DNA of 41,649 bases from Acidaminococcus hominis (GCF_900291475.1 NZ_OLMM01000004.1:519223-560871); one strand, 5' to 3'; counted from the first letter of the stretch, positions 7,718 through 15,746 are shown. The notes: generated from the sequence alone by a model not told the origin. Translations and numbers: made by a program.

Positions 7718-7987
7718 TCATGTAATTTTCTGAAGCTTTCCCGTAAAGCATCGAACCAGCTCCTCTTTCCTCGCTTTCTTTAAATGTTTTAGAACATACT
7801 CCCGTTTCAAGGCATCTTCCCGGCTGGAAACTTCCTCAAAATAGACCATTTCCACCGCCTTGAAGCCCCGGGTAAACTTAGCGCCTGTCCCCGCTTGATG
7901 CTGGGCCAGGCGCCGCTTTAGGTCAGTGGTCCACCCGGTGTACAGCGATCCATTGGCACAGCGGATCATATACACGTAGGCTGCCAT
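7718..7987 (-). CDS. GIY-YIG nuclease-superfamily protein (YhbQ/UPF0213-like)
   Basis: 89-residue single-domain member of the UPF0213/YhbQ group. The GIY-YIG pair is degenerate but recognisable as VYM (5-7) and YTG (16-18), followed by the conserved RRLAQH region with the putative catalytic Arg, then YFEEVSSREDALKRE. YhbQ-like proteins have reported DNA or RNA nuclease activity, but the physiological role is uncertain. The ATG shares its A with the stop of the upstream cyclophilin gene (TAATG), so translation is coupled. Confidence 0.88.
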   Translation of the reverse strand: MAAYVYMIRCANGSLYTGWTTDLKRRLAQHQAGTGAKFTRGFKAVEMVYFEEVSSREDALKREYVLKHLKKARKEELVRCFTGKLQKIT

Positions 7988-8451
7988 TATTTTACGATTT
8001 CAACCTTTTCCATCACAACGTCTTCCAGGGGACGGTCACTGAAGTCCGTAGCCGTGGAGCCGATTTTGTGGACCACATCCATACCTTCGGTGATTTTGCC
8101 GAAAATGGCGTGATGGCCGTTCAGCCAGGGCGTAGGAACCAGGGTAATGAAGAACTGGCTGCTGGCGGTGTTGGGGCCGGCATTGGCCATGGACAGGATG
8201 CCCTCGCTGTCGTGGGCCAGGCCAGGACCGAATTCATCCCGAATCACGTCCTTGGAGCCGCCCCGGCCGGTACCAGTAGGGTCCCCGCCCTGGATCATGA
8301 AGTCATCGATAACCCGGTGGAAAATAATGCCGTCATAGAATTTTTCTTCCACCAATTTCAGAAAGTTGGCAGCCGTAATAGGCGCCTTATCCTCAAAAAT
8401 TTCCGCAGTGAAATCCCCTAACGTTGTGTGAAAATGTACTTTTCTGTTCAT
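7987..8451 (-). CDS. Cyclophilin-type peptidyl-prolyl cis-trans isomerase
   Basis: 154-residue cyclophilin of the short bacterial PpiB type, without signal peptide and so probably cytoplasmic. The core FHRVIDDFMIQGGD holds the catalytic Arg46 plus Phe51 and Gln54; ANAGPNTASSQFFIT follows. It catalyses proline isomerisation during folding. AAAAAGGAG precedes ATG 8451. It is first of a two-gene unit with the GIY-YIG protein and may be read through from the MFS gene upstream, since the GACGGC/GCCGTC hairpin in the 35-bp gap lacks a T-tract. Confidence 0.93.
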   Translation of the reverse strand: MNRKVHFHTTLGDFTAEIFEDKAPITAANFLKLVEEKFYDGIIFHRVIDDFMIQGGDPTGTGRGGSKDVIRDEFGPGLAHDSEGILSMANAGPNTASSQFFITLVPTPWLNGHHAIFGKITEGMDVVHKIGSTATDFSDRPLEDVVMEKVEIVK

Positions 8452-8486
8452 ATTGCATCTCCTTTTTATTTATAGACGGCAAGCCG

Positions 8487-9704
8487 TCAAGATACCACAG
8501 GCTGTTTCCGTACTTTTGACTGATACACGTAAATTCCGCCCACCATCAGCACCAGCCCGGTCAGGGCCAGAATCTGGCCAATGGTCATAAAGGCTCCCAG
8601 AAAACCCCCGGCCAAGGGGCCGATGGCGCCGCCCAGCTGGTCCGCTGCCGTGGCCAGGCCAAAGGCCTTGCCACGCTGGGAAACCGGAGTTTCCTGGGTC
8701 ATGCTGGTGTACAGATTGGGAGCTGCTCCTGCCAGGAACAGGCCGTAGACAAAGTACAGAATGGCAAAAATCCAAATATTGTGGCCGAAATACTGGGCCA
8801 CGTCCATAACGCCGGCGCTGAAAAGCACCAGGGACAGGACCCGGTTGCAGCCATAGGTATGCCCCTGGGTGCCCCAGAAAGGCGCGGCCACAATACCGGC
8901 AATCCCTGCCAGGGACAGGATTACCCCGGAAATGGTCACCACATCCGGAGCCCCCTGGAGCAGGTCGTTGACATAAATGGTCAGCAGCGGCTGCACCACC
9001 ATAATGCAGGCCTTTACCAGGGCAAAAAGCAGCAGGATGCCAAACAAGGTTTTCTGGGTGAGCATGCCCCCCAGCTGCTGAAACATCCCCTGCTTGGCTT
9101 CGGCAGCCGAAGGCCCTTTGGGATGGTCCCGGGGTACCAGGAACACCAGCGCCAGAGCCGCCAGGCCCAAAGACCCCGCCGCCACCATAAAGGACATCCG
9201 CATACCAAACAGGCTGCTGAGAAAGCCCCCCAAAAGCGGCCCCATAATGCTGCCGCTGGAGTTGGCGGTCTGCATCAGTCCCATGCCCCACCCCATCCGG
9301 CTTTCCGGCAAGATGTAGGAAGCCATGGCCATACAGGCCGGCACAAACCCGCTGATGATGCCCATCAGCACCCGCACCCCCAAAAGCTGCCAGGGGTCCG
9401 TTACCAGGGCCGTAGCGGCATAACAGAAGGTCAGCCCCACCCCGGCCCGGATGGCATTGATTTTCTGCCCGGACACATCGCCCCGGGCACCCCAGTAGGG
9501 AGCCATCACCCCTGCCAGGACAAAGGTCACGGCGATAATCACCCCGGACCACATTTTGGCATTGGCCGCCGGCAGGTGCAGCTCCTGCACCAGAAATAAC
9601 GGCAGGAAAGGCACTACCATGGTATAGCTGGCGCATACCAGAAAAACACAGATCCAAAGGACCCCGAAAGTCCGCTTCCAATTGGCGGACATGGCCTGAT
9701 CCAT
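8487..9704 (-). CDS. MFS transporter, drug-efflux type (MdtG-like)
   Basis: 405-residue major facilitator with about 12 membrane segments. The N-terminal half has the DHA1-type pattern: LPLFLVQELHL in the first loop, the motif-A region APYWGARGD (about residues 68-76), and RVLMGIISGFVPA in segment 4. The C-half repeats the fold (FWGTQGHTYG). It resembles MdtG/YceE-type multidrug exporters; the true substrate is unknown. It is the last gene of the presumed redox operon, starting 30 bp after the lipoprotein gene. Another long frame over the same DNA is a composition artefact. Confidence 0.87.
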   Translation of the reverse strand: MDQAMSANWKRTFGVLWICVFLVCASYTMVVPFLPLFLVQELHLPAANAKMWSGVIIAVTFVLAGVMAPYWGARGDVSGQKINAIRAGVGLTFCYAATALVTDPWQLLGVRVLMGIISGFVPACMAMASYILPESRMGWGMGLMQTANSSGSIMGPLLGGFLSSLFGMRMSFMVAAGSLGLAALALVFLVPRDHPKGPSAAEAKQGMFQQLGGMLTQKTLFGILLLFALVKACIMVVQPLLTIYVNDLLQGAPDVVTISGVILSLAGIAGIVAAPFWGTQGHTYGCNRVLSLVLFSAGVMDVAQYFGHNIWIFAILYFVYGLFLAGAAPNLYTSMTQETPVSQRGKAFGLATAADQLGGAIGPLAGGFLGAFMTIGQILALTGLVLMVGGIYVYQSKVRKQPVVS

Positions 9705-9734
9705 GGTTACCCTCTCCTTAGGCTTGATTTTGTT

Positions 9735-10781
9735 TTAATAGTCCCGCACCACCAGATCCGACAGGTCTAAGGGAACCCGTCCCGGCTCCGGCTGCTGGAC
9801 ACTGGCCAGGGCAATGAGTTTTCCCTGGTCATCCACGTAAAAATTGTCCGGGTCCAGCCGGGCATCGCTGCCCAGCTCTGCCAGCCGCTCTTTTACCGCA
9901 GCTTCCCGGTTCTTTCCCAGAAAATACTCGTAGGTCAGCCGGCTCCCCGTATTCAGGTCAAAAACCATGCCGTACTGGAGATCCGTCCGCTCGGCCGTTA
10001 GGGAATTGGGGTCCGAACCCCCAATCAATGGGGAAACGTACACGTATTTTTTGAGCTGGGACCAGCTGGCCAGGTTGTTCACCTCGGACACCGGATAGGT
10101 CCGGTACCGGATGGGCTTGCCGGTAAATACCAGGCTCAGCAGCCCCCGCCGGTTATACGTCACCTTGCACTGGAGCTCGCCCCCCACCGGCCCGATAACG
10201 TGCCGGTATACCGAGTAGTAATTGCCCAGCTCCTGGTTGATCCGGTCCTGGACCCGGGGCGGTACTTCCCCGGTTACCTGGGGATAGGTGCTGCGGTAAA
10301 CATTTTCCGCAATCTGCAGCGGCGGCCGCTTGTCTTCCTTTAGTGCCCCTTCCCGGGCCGGCGCCGCGTACCAGGCGGTGACCCCATCCCGGGTAGCCAC
10401 CTTGGCCCATTCCAGGCCGTTGATTTCCCGTTTCCCAAAAATCATTCCCAGACTGCCCGCCGGGGCCGCCCGCATAATGGTATCCGGCTTTTCTTCCGGC
10501 AGGGTCCGGAGATAGCCCCCGGAAAAGGTGATCCGTTCCATCTTGTGTTCCCGGGTCACAAATTCCACCCGGGCGCCCCGTTCCCCTTCCCCAGGAGCCA
10601 AGGTCTTGGTTTCCTGGCTGGGGGCCGGGCTGGTCAGAAGTTTTTCCTGGGTGCTGGCCGCTTCCGTCCCCTTACTGGAGGCAGTGCTCTGGCTCCCGGT
10701 ACTGCTGCCGCAGCCCGTCAGCAGGCTGGCAGCAAGAAGTGCCGCTAGTAATCCTGCCTGGAGCCGCCTTTCCCCGGTCAT
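9735..10781 (-). CDS. Lipoprotein with SH3-like and DUF3298/RsiV-like regions
   Basis: 348 residues. I start at ATG 10781 because it forms an ATGA overlap with the preceding stop and has AGGAG at good distance. A lipobox LTGC puts the lipidated Cys at residue 24, so the protein is exported and membrane-anchored. A Ser/Thr-rich linker runs to about residue 65. A bacterial SH3-like segment follows at about 70-150 (KMERITFSGGYLRTLP...WAKVATRDGVTAWY). The C-terminal half (about 155-348) looks like the DUF3298/DUF4163 fold seen in anti-sigma factor RsiV and in peptidoglycan-linked proteins. Domain calls are by eye and moderate. No enzyme signature was seen. Confidence 0.65.
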   Translation of the reverse strand: MTGERRLQAGLLAALLAASLLTGCGSSTGSQSTASSKGTEAASTQEKLLTSPAPSQETKTLAPGEGERGARVEFVTREHKMERITFSGGYLRTLPEEKPDTIMRAAPAGSLGMIFGKREINGLEWAKVATRDGVTAWYAAPAREGALKEDKRPPLQIAENVYRSTYPQVTGEVPPRVQDRINQELGNYYSVYRHVIGPVGGELQCKVTYNRRGLLSLVFTGKPIRYRTYPVSEVNNLASWSQLKKYVYVSPLIGGSDPNSLTAERTDLQYGMVFDLNTGSRLTYEYFLGKNREAAVKERLAELGSDARLDPDNFYVDDQGKLIALASVQQPEPGRVPLDLSDLVVRDY

Positions 10782-11635
10782 TGCCGGTGCTCCTGGAGCC
10801 ACGAAGCCACAGAGAGCAGGGCCACCTGCCCTTCCCCGGCGGCCTTGTTGATCTGCCAGGGCAGGCCGGTGCAGTCCCCGGCGGCAAATACCCCGTCCAC
10901 GCTGGTAGCCATCTGCCGGTTCACCGCAATAAAGCGGCCGTCCAGTTTCAGGCCCGGTAGCAGCTTTTCCAAAGGATCCGTTTCCCGGAGGATAAAAATA
11001 CCGTCCACCGGTTCCGTGCCTTCCGTGGTTTTAAGGGCGGTAACCTTCTCCCCGCCTTCCACGGCGGTGGGTTTCCCCGTCCGAATGCGAATATTCTTTT
11101 CCGTAAAGGCCGGCACGGGATATGTGGCCCAAACGTCCACTTCTGCCGCCAAAGAAGCCAAAAACAGCACTTCTTCCCAGCCAGATTCCAGGGTGGTGAT
11201 GACCCCAATATGTTTTCCTTTATAGAAATTCCCGTCGCAGGTAGCGCAGTAGCTGATGCCCCGTCCCAAATAATCCGCTTCTCCCGTAAGGCCCTTGCCG
11301 TGGGCCACCCCGGGAGCCAGGATGACCGTTTTGGCTTCGTAAATATCCCCCGGAGTCGCCAAGTAGAAATGGTCCTTCAGGCTCATGACGCTGAGCACCT
11401 TGTGGGGCACTACCACAGCGCCCCCTTCCTTGGCGTGAGCCAGGAAGGCGTCCATCAGCGCCTTGCCGGATTGGTCCGGCATACCCAGGTAGTTCTTGAT
11501 ACTGTGGGATTTGCGCAGTGCCGGGGCAAAATCCCCGGCGTCAAATAACACTGCGGACTGGTTCCGGGCGGCTGCCGTAACGGCAGCACTCAGGCCCGCA
11601 GGACCTCCGCCGATAATGGCTGTATCATAGATCAT
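10778..11635 (-). CDS. Thioredoxin-reductase-like flavoprotein lacking NADPH motifs
   Basis: 285-residue flavoprotein with the TrxB fold. The FAD site GGGPAG (9-14) is intact, as are the redox pair CATC (Cys130, Cys133) and the C-terminal FAD motif FAAGDCTG (250-257). Unlike NADPH-dependent TrxB, the nucleotide-domain motif normally GGGDSA reads VITTLES (145-151), and the HRRxxxR phosphate-binding motif is replaced by WATYPVPAF (169-177). The protein is also somewhat short. This pattern is described for ferredoxin-dependent flavin thioredoxin reductases of Clostridium and relatives, so the electron donor may be ferredoxin rather than NADPH. Its 3' end overlaps the lipoprotein gene by 4 bp. 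No thioredoxin gene lies nearby. Confidence 0.8.
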   Translation of the reverse strand: MIYDTAIIGGGPAGLSAAVTAAARNQSAVLFDAGDFAPALRKSHSIKNYLGMPDQSGKALMDAFLAHAKEGGAVVVPHKVLSVMSLKDHFYLATPGDIYEAKTVILAPGVAHGKGLTGEADYLGRGISYCATCDGNFYKGKHIGVITTLESGWEEVLFLASLAAEVDVWATYPVPAFTEKNIRIRTGKPTAVEGGEKVTALKTTEGTEPVDGIFILRETDPLEKLLPGLKLDGRFIAVNRQMATSVDGVFAAGDCTGLPWQINKAAGEGQVALLSVASWLQEHRQ

Positions 11636-11649
11636 TTTGTACTCCTTGC

Positions 11650-11679
11650 CGGCCCTGGGTTCTGTTTTCCCCAGGGCCT
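11650..11679 (-). other. Intercistronic hairpin between nitroreductase and flavoprotein genes
   Basis: A 9-bp perfect stem (GGCCCTGGG at 11651-11659 with CCCAGGGCC at 11670-11678) fills most of the 50-bp gap. No T-tract follows, so it is more likely an mRNA processing or stabilising stem than a terminator. Confidence 0.45.
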
Positions 11680-11685
11680 ACCGTT

Positions 11686-12261
11686 TCAGCAGAACCGGGC
11701 CACGTCCTTGAGCTTCAGCTTGGGCACGTAGTAATCCCGTTTCTCGTCCACATAGTAATCCAGGCTGCCGCCCTCCTGGGCCTCCACCAAGGTGCTTTGG
11801 TGGCTGGGATACCCCAGGGCCAGCACAATATTCACTTCCCAGCCTTCCGGCACAGAAAGGAGCTCCCCAATGGCTTTCCGGTCCACAGCTGCCATAATGC
11901 AGCTGCCTACGCCCTGTTCCCAGGCGCAGATGGCCATAGTGTCCAGGGCAATGCCCAAGTCCACATTGGTTAGCGGCCCCGCATTGTTTTCCCGGAGCAC
12001 CACCACAAAAGCCGTGGGCTGTTCTCCCTGGACAGGGGTGCCGATGGCCTTGGGCAGTGCCGCCGCCCAGCGCACCAGCGGCTGCATCGCAGCCACCTTT
12101 TCCGGGCTTTTCACCACGATAAACCGCAAAGGCTGGCCGTTGCGGCCGCAGCTTCGGGTATGGGCCGTGTCCACCAGCGTATGCAGCAGCTCCTCCGGCA
12201 CCGGTTTTTGGGTAAAGCGCCGGTAGGTCCGGCAGCCCTTATATAATTCAGACAAACTCAT
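11686..12261 (-). CDS. Nitroreductase-family FMN protein
   Basis: 191-residue protein of the NfsA/NfsB (FMN nitroreductase) superfamily. The FMN-binding start CRTYRRF (10-16) and the R-x-GQP-like segment TRSCGRNGQPLRF (about 35-47) are clear, as is ICAWEQGVGSCIM near residue 131. It would catalyse two-electron reduction of quinones, nitro compounds or flavins with NAD(P)H; the real substrate is unknown. AGGAGG precedes ATG 12261. It lies 16 bp after the secreted-protein gene and 50 bp before the flavoprotein gene, so it belongs to the same operon. Confidence 0.87.
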   Translation of the reverse strand: MSLSELYKGCRTYRRFTQKPVPEELLHTLVDTAHTRSCGRNGQPLRFIVVKSPEKVAAMQPLVRWAAALPKAIGTPVQGEQPTAFVVVLRENNAGPLTNVDLGIALDTMAICAWEQGVGSCIMAAVDRKAIGELLSVPEGWEVNIVLALGYPSHQSTLVEAQEGGSLDYYVDEKRDYYVPKLKLKDVARFC

Positions 12262-12277
12262 GCTGGTTCCTCCTTAT

Positions 12278-12832
12278 TTATTCCACATCCACCAGGTAGC
12301 CCATCGCCCCATCTGCCGATAAGGTCAGCACGTGAGGCGCGTCTTCCAGAAACAGCACAGCCTGATTCTGGCGGATCTGCAGCGGCGAATTGAATACATC
12401 TACCGGCTCAAAGCCCACTACGGGCAGGGGCCGCACCACACCCAGGGCGTCCTCGCCAATCACGGACACTTCATTCAGGTGGGTCCGCCCCACCCCGTGC
12501 TTGCCGTAGCTCAGGATCAGCAAATCTTCCTTGCCGGGACGAAAGTTCAATTTATACAGGGCATAGTCCACACCCTTTTGGTAGGCCACCAGGCCGATAT
12601 TCTGGTCGTTCTGCCAGGCCAGCGCCATGACCCGCTCACTGCCGGGCGTCCCCGTCAAAATAGCCGAAATCTGCCGGGGCACCCCTTTGGTAAATTCTAC
12701 CGTCAGGGCCGGCTGCAGCTGGCCATTTTGGGAAAAGCCATATTTCGGGGCAAAATACTGGGCGGCTTGAACGGTCGGTATGGGCAGCGTCAAAGCCAGG
12801 GCCAAGGCAGCTGCCTCCCATTTTTTATGCAT
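12278..12832 (-). CDS. Secreted protein of unknown function
   Basis: 184 residues. A clear signal peptide (MHKKW, hydrophobic AAALALALTLPIP, cleavage near VQA at 22-24) predicts export to the periplasm. The mature part looks beta-rich, with no Cys and no recognisable catalytic motif; I do not recognise a family. AAGGAGG precedes ATG 12832. It is the first gene of an operon with nitroreductase, TrxR-like flavoprotein, lipoprotein and MFS genes, so a role in an envelope redox or stress process is possible, by context only. Confidence 0.6.
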   Translation of the reverse strand: MHKKWEAAALALALTLPIPTVQAAQYFAPKYGFSQNGQLQPALTVEFTKGVPRQISAILTGTPGSERVMALAWQNDQNIGLVAYQKGVDYALYKLNFRPGKEDLLILSYGKHGVGRTHLNEVSVIGEDALGVVRPLPVVGFEPVDVFNSPLQIRQNQAVLFLEDAPHVLTLSADGAMGYLVDVE

Positions 12833-12904
12833 CGCCGCACCTCCTTGCTTACAGGTAACTTCTTCTTGCTTACAATTTACTTCTTATATACTATATTTTG
12901 TTCC

Positions 12905-12934
12905 ATTATACCCTAGAACAGTAGGGAAACACAA
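12905..12934 (-). promoter_or_regulatory. Promoter of the secreted-protein/nitroreductase operon
   Basis: Minus strand: TTGTGT (12929-12934), 18-bp spacer, TATAAT (12905-12910), 73 bp upstream of the first gene. It starts just 13 bp past the stop of the MocR regulator gene, with no terminator between them, so read-through from the regulator gene is possible. Confidence 0.65.
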
Positions 12935-12946
12935 TGTACCCGGCCG

Positions 12947-14320
12947 CTATTTTTCCGGTACCAGGGCCCGGTACAAAGCCTTTACCCCGTCCCGGATCTT
13001 ATCTTCCCCAATCCCCGCAAAGGACAGGAGAAACTCCGGGGGCTGCCCCTCCGGCGTTCCCTGGACAGGAATAATCCGCACCCCCTGCTTCAGGGCCTGC
13101 TGGGCCAATTCTGCCGCCGTGCCCGGCAGCCTTAGGGCAATGTGCAGGTGAAGCCCGGACCCGTAGCTCATGGGCAGGACCAGCTCCCCAAACACTTCCT
13201 GGAGGGCCTGGCGCAGCTGCCGACTCTTTTCCCGGTACCGGGTCCGCAGCTTTTTCACGTGCCGGGTGAGATGCCCGTCCTCAATATACTGGGCCAGGGC
13301 CAGCTGTTCCATGGTGGATGCCGTCTGGTTGTAGCGGGCTGCCACCGCCCGGTAGGCCGGCAGCAGTTTTTCCGGCAGCACCAGGTAGCTGATCCGCAGG
13401 GAAGGCAGCAGGGTCCGGGAAAAAGACCCTACGTAGATGATCTGCTCCCGGTTGCCAAAGCTGTGCAGGGCCGGGGTGGGCTGATGCAGGTAGCGGAATT
13501 CCCCATTGTAGTCATCCTCCAGCAGATACACCCGCTCCAGCTGGGTGGCCACAATCAGGTTATTCCGTTCCCGTTCTGTCAGGGCCCGCCCCTTGTAGGG
13601 GTTGGCGGGAGAGATCATCAGCAGCCCCGGCCAGTCCGCCTTGGGGTCCCCAGGGTCAAAGGTCTGGGTTTCCCAGCCCAGCAGGTGGAATACCTGCTCC
13701 GCCTGGGGAAAGCCCGGTGCCTCCAGTCCCACCCGTTTGGGCTCCACCGGCAAAATGGACAGCAGAATCACCAAAAGGGCCTGAAGGCCGGCCCCTACCA
13801 GGATCTGTTCCGGAGTGCACACTACGCCCCGGGCACTGTAGCTGTACCGGGCCAGGACCTCCCGCAGTACCGGTTCCCCCTGGGGGTCCCCGTAGCCGGC
13901 CAGCGCCCCAGGACTATGCAGCACCTTGTTCAGGCAGCGCCGCCACAGCACCGTATCGAAGGTGGACGTATCAATGTAATTATTGGAAAAATTATAGAGC
14001 ACAGGAGGCGCTTTTTTCTCTTTTTCCGCCCTAGCCCACTGGGGCCGTACCTTTTTAGGGGCAGGAATCCTCCCGGTATCCACCACCTGGTAGCCCCGGC
14101 TGGGCAGGTTCTGGACGTAGCCCTCGTCAATGAGGATTTCGTAGGCCGCCTCCGCCGTAGTCCGGCTCAGCTTCAGGTCCCGGTTCAGCTTCCGGATGCT
14201 GGGCAGGAACTCCAGGGGCAGCAGCCGCCCTTCCCGGATTTCCTGCCGGAAATAGCTGGCCAGCTGCCGGTACAAGGGCCCCTGGCCCCGCTCCGGACGA
14301 AAATTAAACGTGGTTGCCAA
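12947..14320 (-). CDS. MocR/PdxR-type regulator (GntR HTH fused to aminotransferase domain)
   Basis: 457-residue fusion. The N-terminal winged helix (about 1-75: PLYRQLASYFRQEIREGRLLP, SRTTAEAAYEIL) is GntR-type. The remainder is a fold-type I aminotransferase domain with SPANPYKG, LLEDDYNGEFRY and a PLP-Lys context SFSRTLLPSLRISY. Such MocR proteins use PLP or an aldimine as effector; PdxR controls vitamin B6 genes and GabR controls GABA genes. No B6 gene is adjacent, so its target is open; the redox operon just downstream is one candidate. The start is TTG at 14320, nine bases after GGAGG, and no better ATG is present. Confidence 0.9.
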   Translation of the reverse strand: MATTFNFRPERGQGPLYRQLASYFRQEIREGRLLPLEFLPSIRKLNRDLKLSRTTAEAAYEILIDEGYVQNLPSRGYQVVDTGRIPAPKKVRPQWARAEKEKKAPPVLYNFSNNYIDTSTFDTVLWRRCLNKVLHSPGALAGYGDPQGEPVLREVLARYSYSARGVVCTPEQILVGAGLQALLVILLSILPVEPKRVGLEAPGFPQAEQVFHLLGWETQTFDPGDPKADWPGLLMISPANPYKGRALTERERNNLIVATQLERVYLLEDDYNGEFRYLHQPTPALHSFGNREQIIYVGSFSRTLLPSLRISYLVLPEKLLPAYRAVAARYNQTASTMEQLALAQYIEDGHLTRHVKKLRTRYREKSRQLRQALQEVFGELVLPMSYGSGLHLHIALRLPGTAAELAQQALKQGVRIIPVQGTPEGQPPEFLLSFAGIGEDKIRDGVKALYRALVPEK

Positions 14321-14360
14321 CGCTTGCTGCCTCCTTTACTTTGTCAAACTGTGTTTCCTT

Positions 14361-14369
14361 ATTCTACCA
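14361..14369 (-). promoter_or_regulatory. Extended -10 promoter of the MocR gene
   Basis: Minus strand TGGTAGAAT: TAGAAT at 14361-14366 with the TG extension. The -35 region is a poor match, common for extended -10 promoters. Confidence 0.5.
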
Positions 14370-14481
14370 CAATTTACCCCTTTTAGAGCACAGTCCCCTT
14401 TACTGCACGTTCTGCGTTCTAACTTCTTAGCGCCCTGTGCCCTTCGCCCAGCTTCCTATACACCAAGCTCGTCCAAATCTG

Positions 14482-15027
14482 TTAATCTGCCTCCGCCGTT
14501 CGCTTTAAATATTGGGCAGGCACACCTTTGGTCAGCCACACCCCGTTTACAGACTGATAAAACCGGAAGCCGGCCTTCTCCATTTCTCCCGCGGCAACCC
14601 GGTAAACCACAGGCTTGCCGTGGCGGGCCCCCACCTTCACGGCGGTTGCGTAGTCCCCGGACAGATGCACATACAGCCTGGATTTGGGTATCAGGCCCTG
14701 GGCCTCAATGGACGCGGTATACTTTTCACCGGTGCCGTGCCACAGCACTTCCGGCGGCGTCTTTTCTGCCAGTTCTACGTCCACGGGAAGGGAGTGTCCC
14801 TGGTTGGCCCGAATCAGCGTATGGTCCTCGTTAAAGGAATAGCGCTGCTTGCTGTCCGTGCGCACGATTTCTTCTAGCATCGCCCGATCAAAGGGCTGCT
14901 GCCTGGCAATCCCCGCAACCACTTCCTCCACCTTGGCCCAGCCGTGCCGGTCCAGGGTAATGCCGATTACCTCCGGCTTATGCCGCAGGATTAACGCCAG
15001 AAATTTGCTTGTTTCGTTGAGTGACAT
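14482..15027 (-). CDS. kptA: RNA 2'-phosphotransferase (Tpt1/KptA)
   Basis: 181-residue Tpt1/KptA enzyme, which uses NAD+ to move an internal RNA 2'-phosphate to ADP-ribose. Family marks are present: LALILRHKPE near the N-terminus, RHGWA, IRANQGHS in the middle, LWHGT, and the C-terminal VHLSGDYATAV and KPVVYRV stretches. I chose ATG 15027, with AGGAGGTGC directly upstream; the 18 residues before it in frame are not conserved-looking. In bacteria without the tRNA splicing pathway its role is unclear. It lies 84 bp after the last V-ATPase gene, beyond a strong hairpin. Confidence 0.93.
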   Translation of the reverse strand: MSLNETSKFLALILRHKPEVIGITLDRHGWAKVEEVVAGIARQQPFDRAMLEEIVRTDSKQRYSFNEDHTLIRANQGHSLPVDVELAEKTPPEVLWHGTGEKYTASIEAQGLIPKSRLYVHLSGDYATAVKVGARHGKPVVYRVAAGEMEKAGFRFYQSVNGVWLTKGVPAQYLKRTAEAD

Positions 15028-15053
15028 GCTGCACCTCCTAGGGCAAAATCCAA

Positions 15054-15097
15054 AAGAGGCTGGGAAAAAATGAAACCTCATTTTTTCCCAGCCTCTT
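15054..15097 (-). terminator. Terminator of the V-ATPase operon
   Basis: A perfect 20-bp stem (15054-15073 with 15078-15097) and a 4-nt loop, followed on the minus strand by TTTTGG. It is 14 bp past the ntpD stop. The tail is short, so partial read-through into kptA, whose start is only 27 bp further, is possible. Confidence 0.75.
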
Positions 15098-15110
15098 ATT
15101 TTCCGGCACC

Positions 15111-15746
15111 CTACGCCTGCTTGGCCATAATTTCCTTGGCCTTCATCAGGCGCACCGTGCTGGCTCTTTCGTTCTCGCTGAGCTTCATGGTGATATACTT
15201 GATGCTCTCCTGCATTTCCGGAATCATCACGTATTCCAGGGCGTTAACCCGCCGGCGGGTCTTTTCGATTTCATCTGCCAGCATATTGCAGGTCTTTTCC
15301 ACCTCTGCCAGTTCCAACAGTTCCGGCAAAAGGGTGGTCAGTTCTGTTACAGCCGTATCCAGTTCTTCCGCCGTAAAAGCAAAGGAATAGGGAATGGACG
15401 CAGCATCGTCCGCCGTGTTGCCGGTGTACTTCAGTGACGGCACCTCCACGCTCATCACGTTCTTCCGGCCCACTTCAAACTCGGCACTCCGTGCCGGGTA
15501 CAGCAGGGCTTCGTTGACGCTCAGGGCCCCCATATGGGCCTTGGCCATCCCGAAATGCCGGGAAACGTTCTGGAGGGCTTTTTCCATTTTCTGCCGGAGT
15601 TCATGGTTGCGGCGGATGTAGATCATGAACTGCCGCACCATTTCGTCCCGCTTGTCCTTCAGCAATTTATGTCCCCGAACGGCAGTGGCCAGCCGGTTCT
15701 TCAGCCGGGTCAGCTCCATCCGGGTAGGGTTTACGTTTGTAGCCAT
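15111..15746 (-). CDS. ntpD: V/A-type ATPase subunit D (central stalk)
   Basis: 211-residue long coiled-coil rotor shaft subunit. The N-terminal stretch NPTRMELTRLKNRLATA is the subunit D signature, and the C-terminal helix contains TRRRVNALEYVMIPEM. In the complex it sits in the A3B3 ring and, with subunit F, couples ATP hydrolysis to rotation. It begins 3 bp after the subunit B gene and is the last gene of the operon. Confidence 0.96.
   Translation of the reverse strand: MATNVNPTRMELTRLKNRLATAVRGHKLLKDKRDEMVRQFMIYIRRNHELRQKMEKALQNVSRHFGMAKAHMGALSVNEALLYPARSAEFEVGRKNVMSVEVPSLKYTGNTADDAASIPYSFAFTAEELDTAVTELTTLLPELLELAEVEKTCNMLADEIEKTRRRVNALEYVMIPEMQESIKYITMKLSENERASTVRLMKAKEIMAKQA

Noticed and set aside
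8470-9681. 403-codon open frame on the minus strand overlapping the MFS gene in another frame
   Set aside because: The encoded protein is Gly/Pro/Arg-rich without any family character, has no ribosome site, and the other frame is a clear MFS carrier. Such long shadows are expected in GC-rich codon usage.
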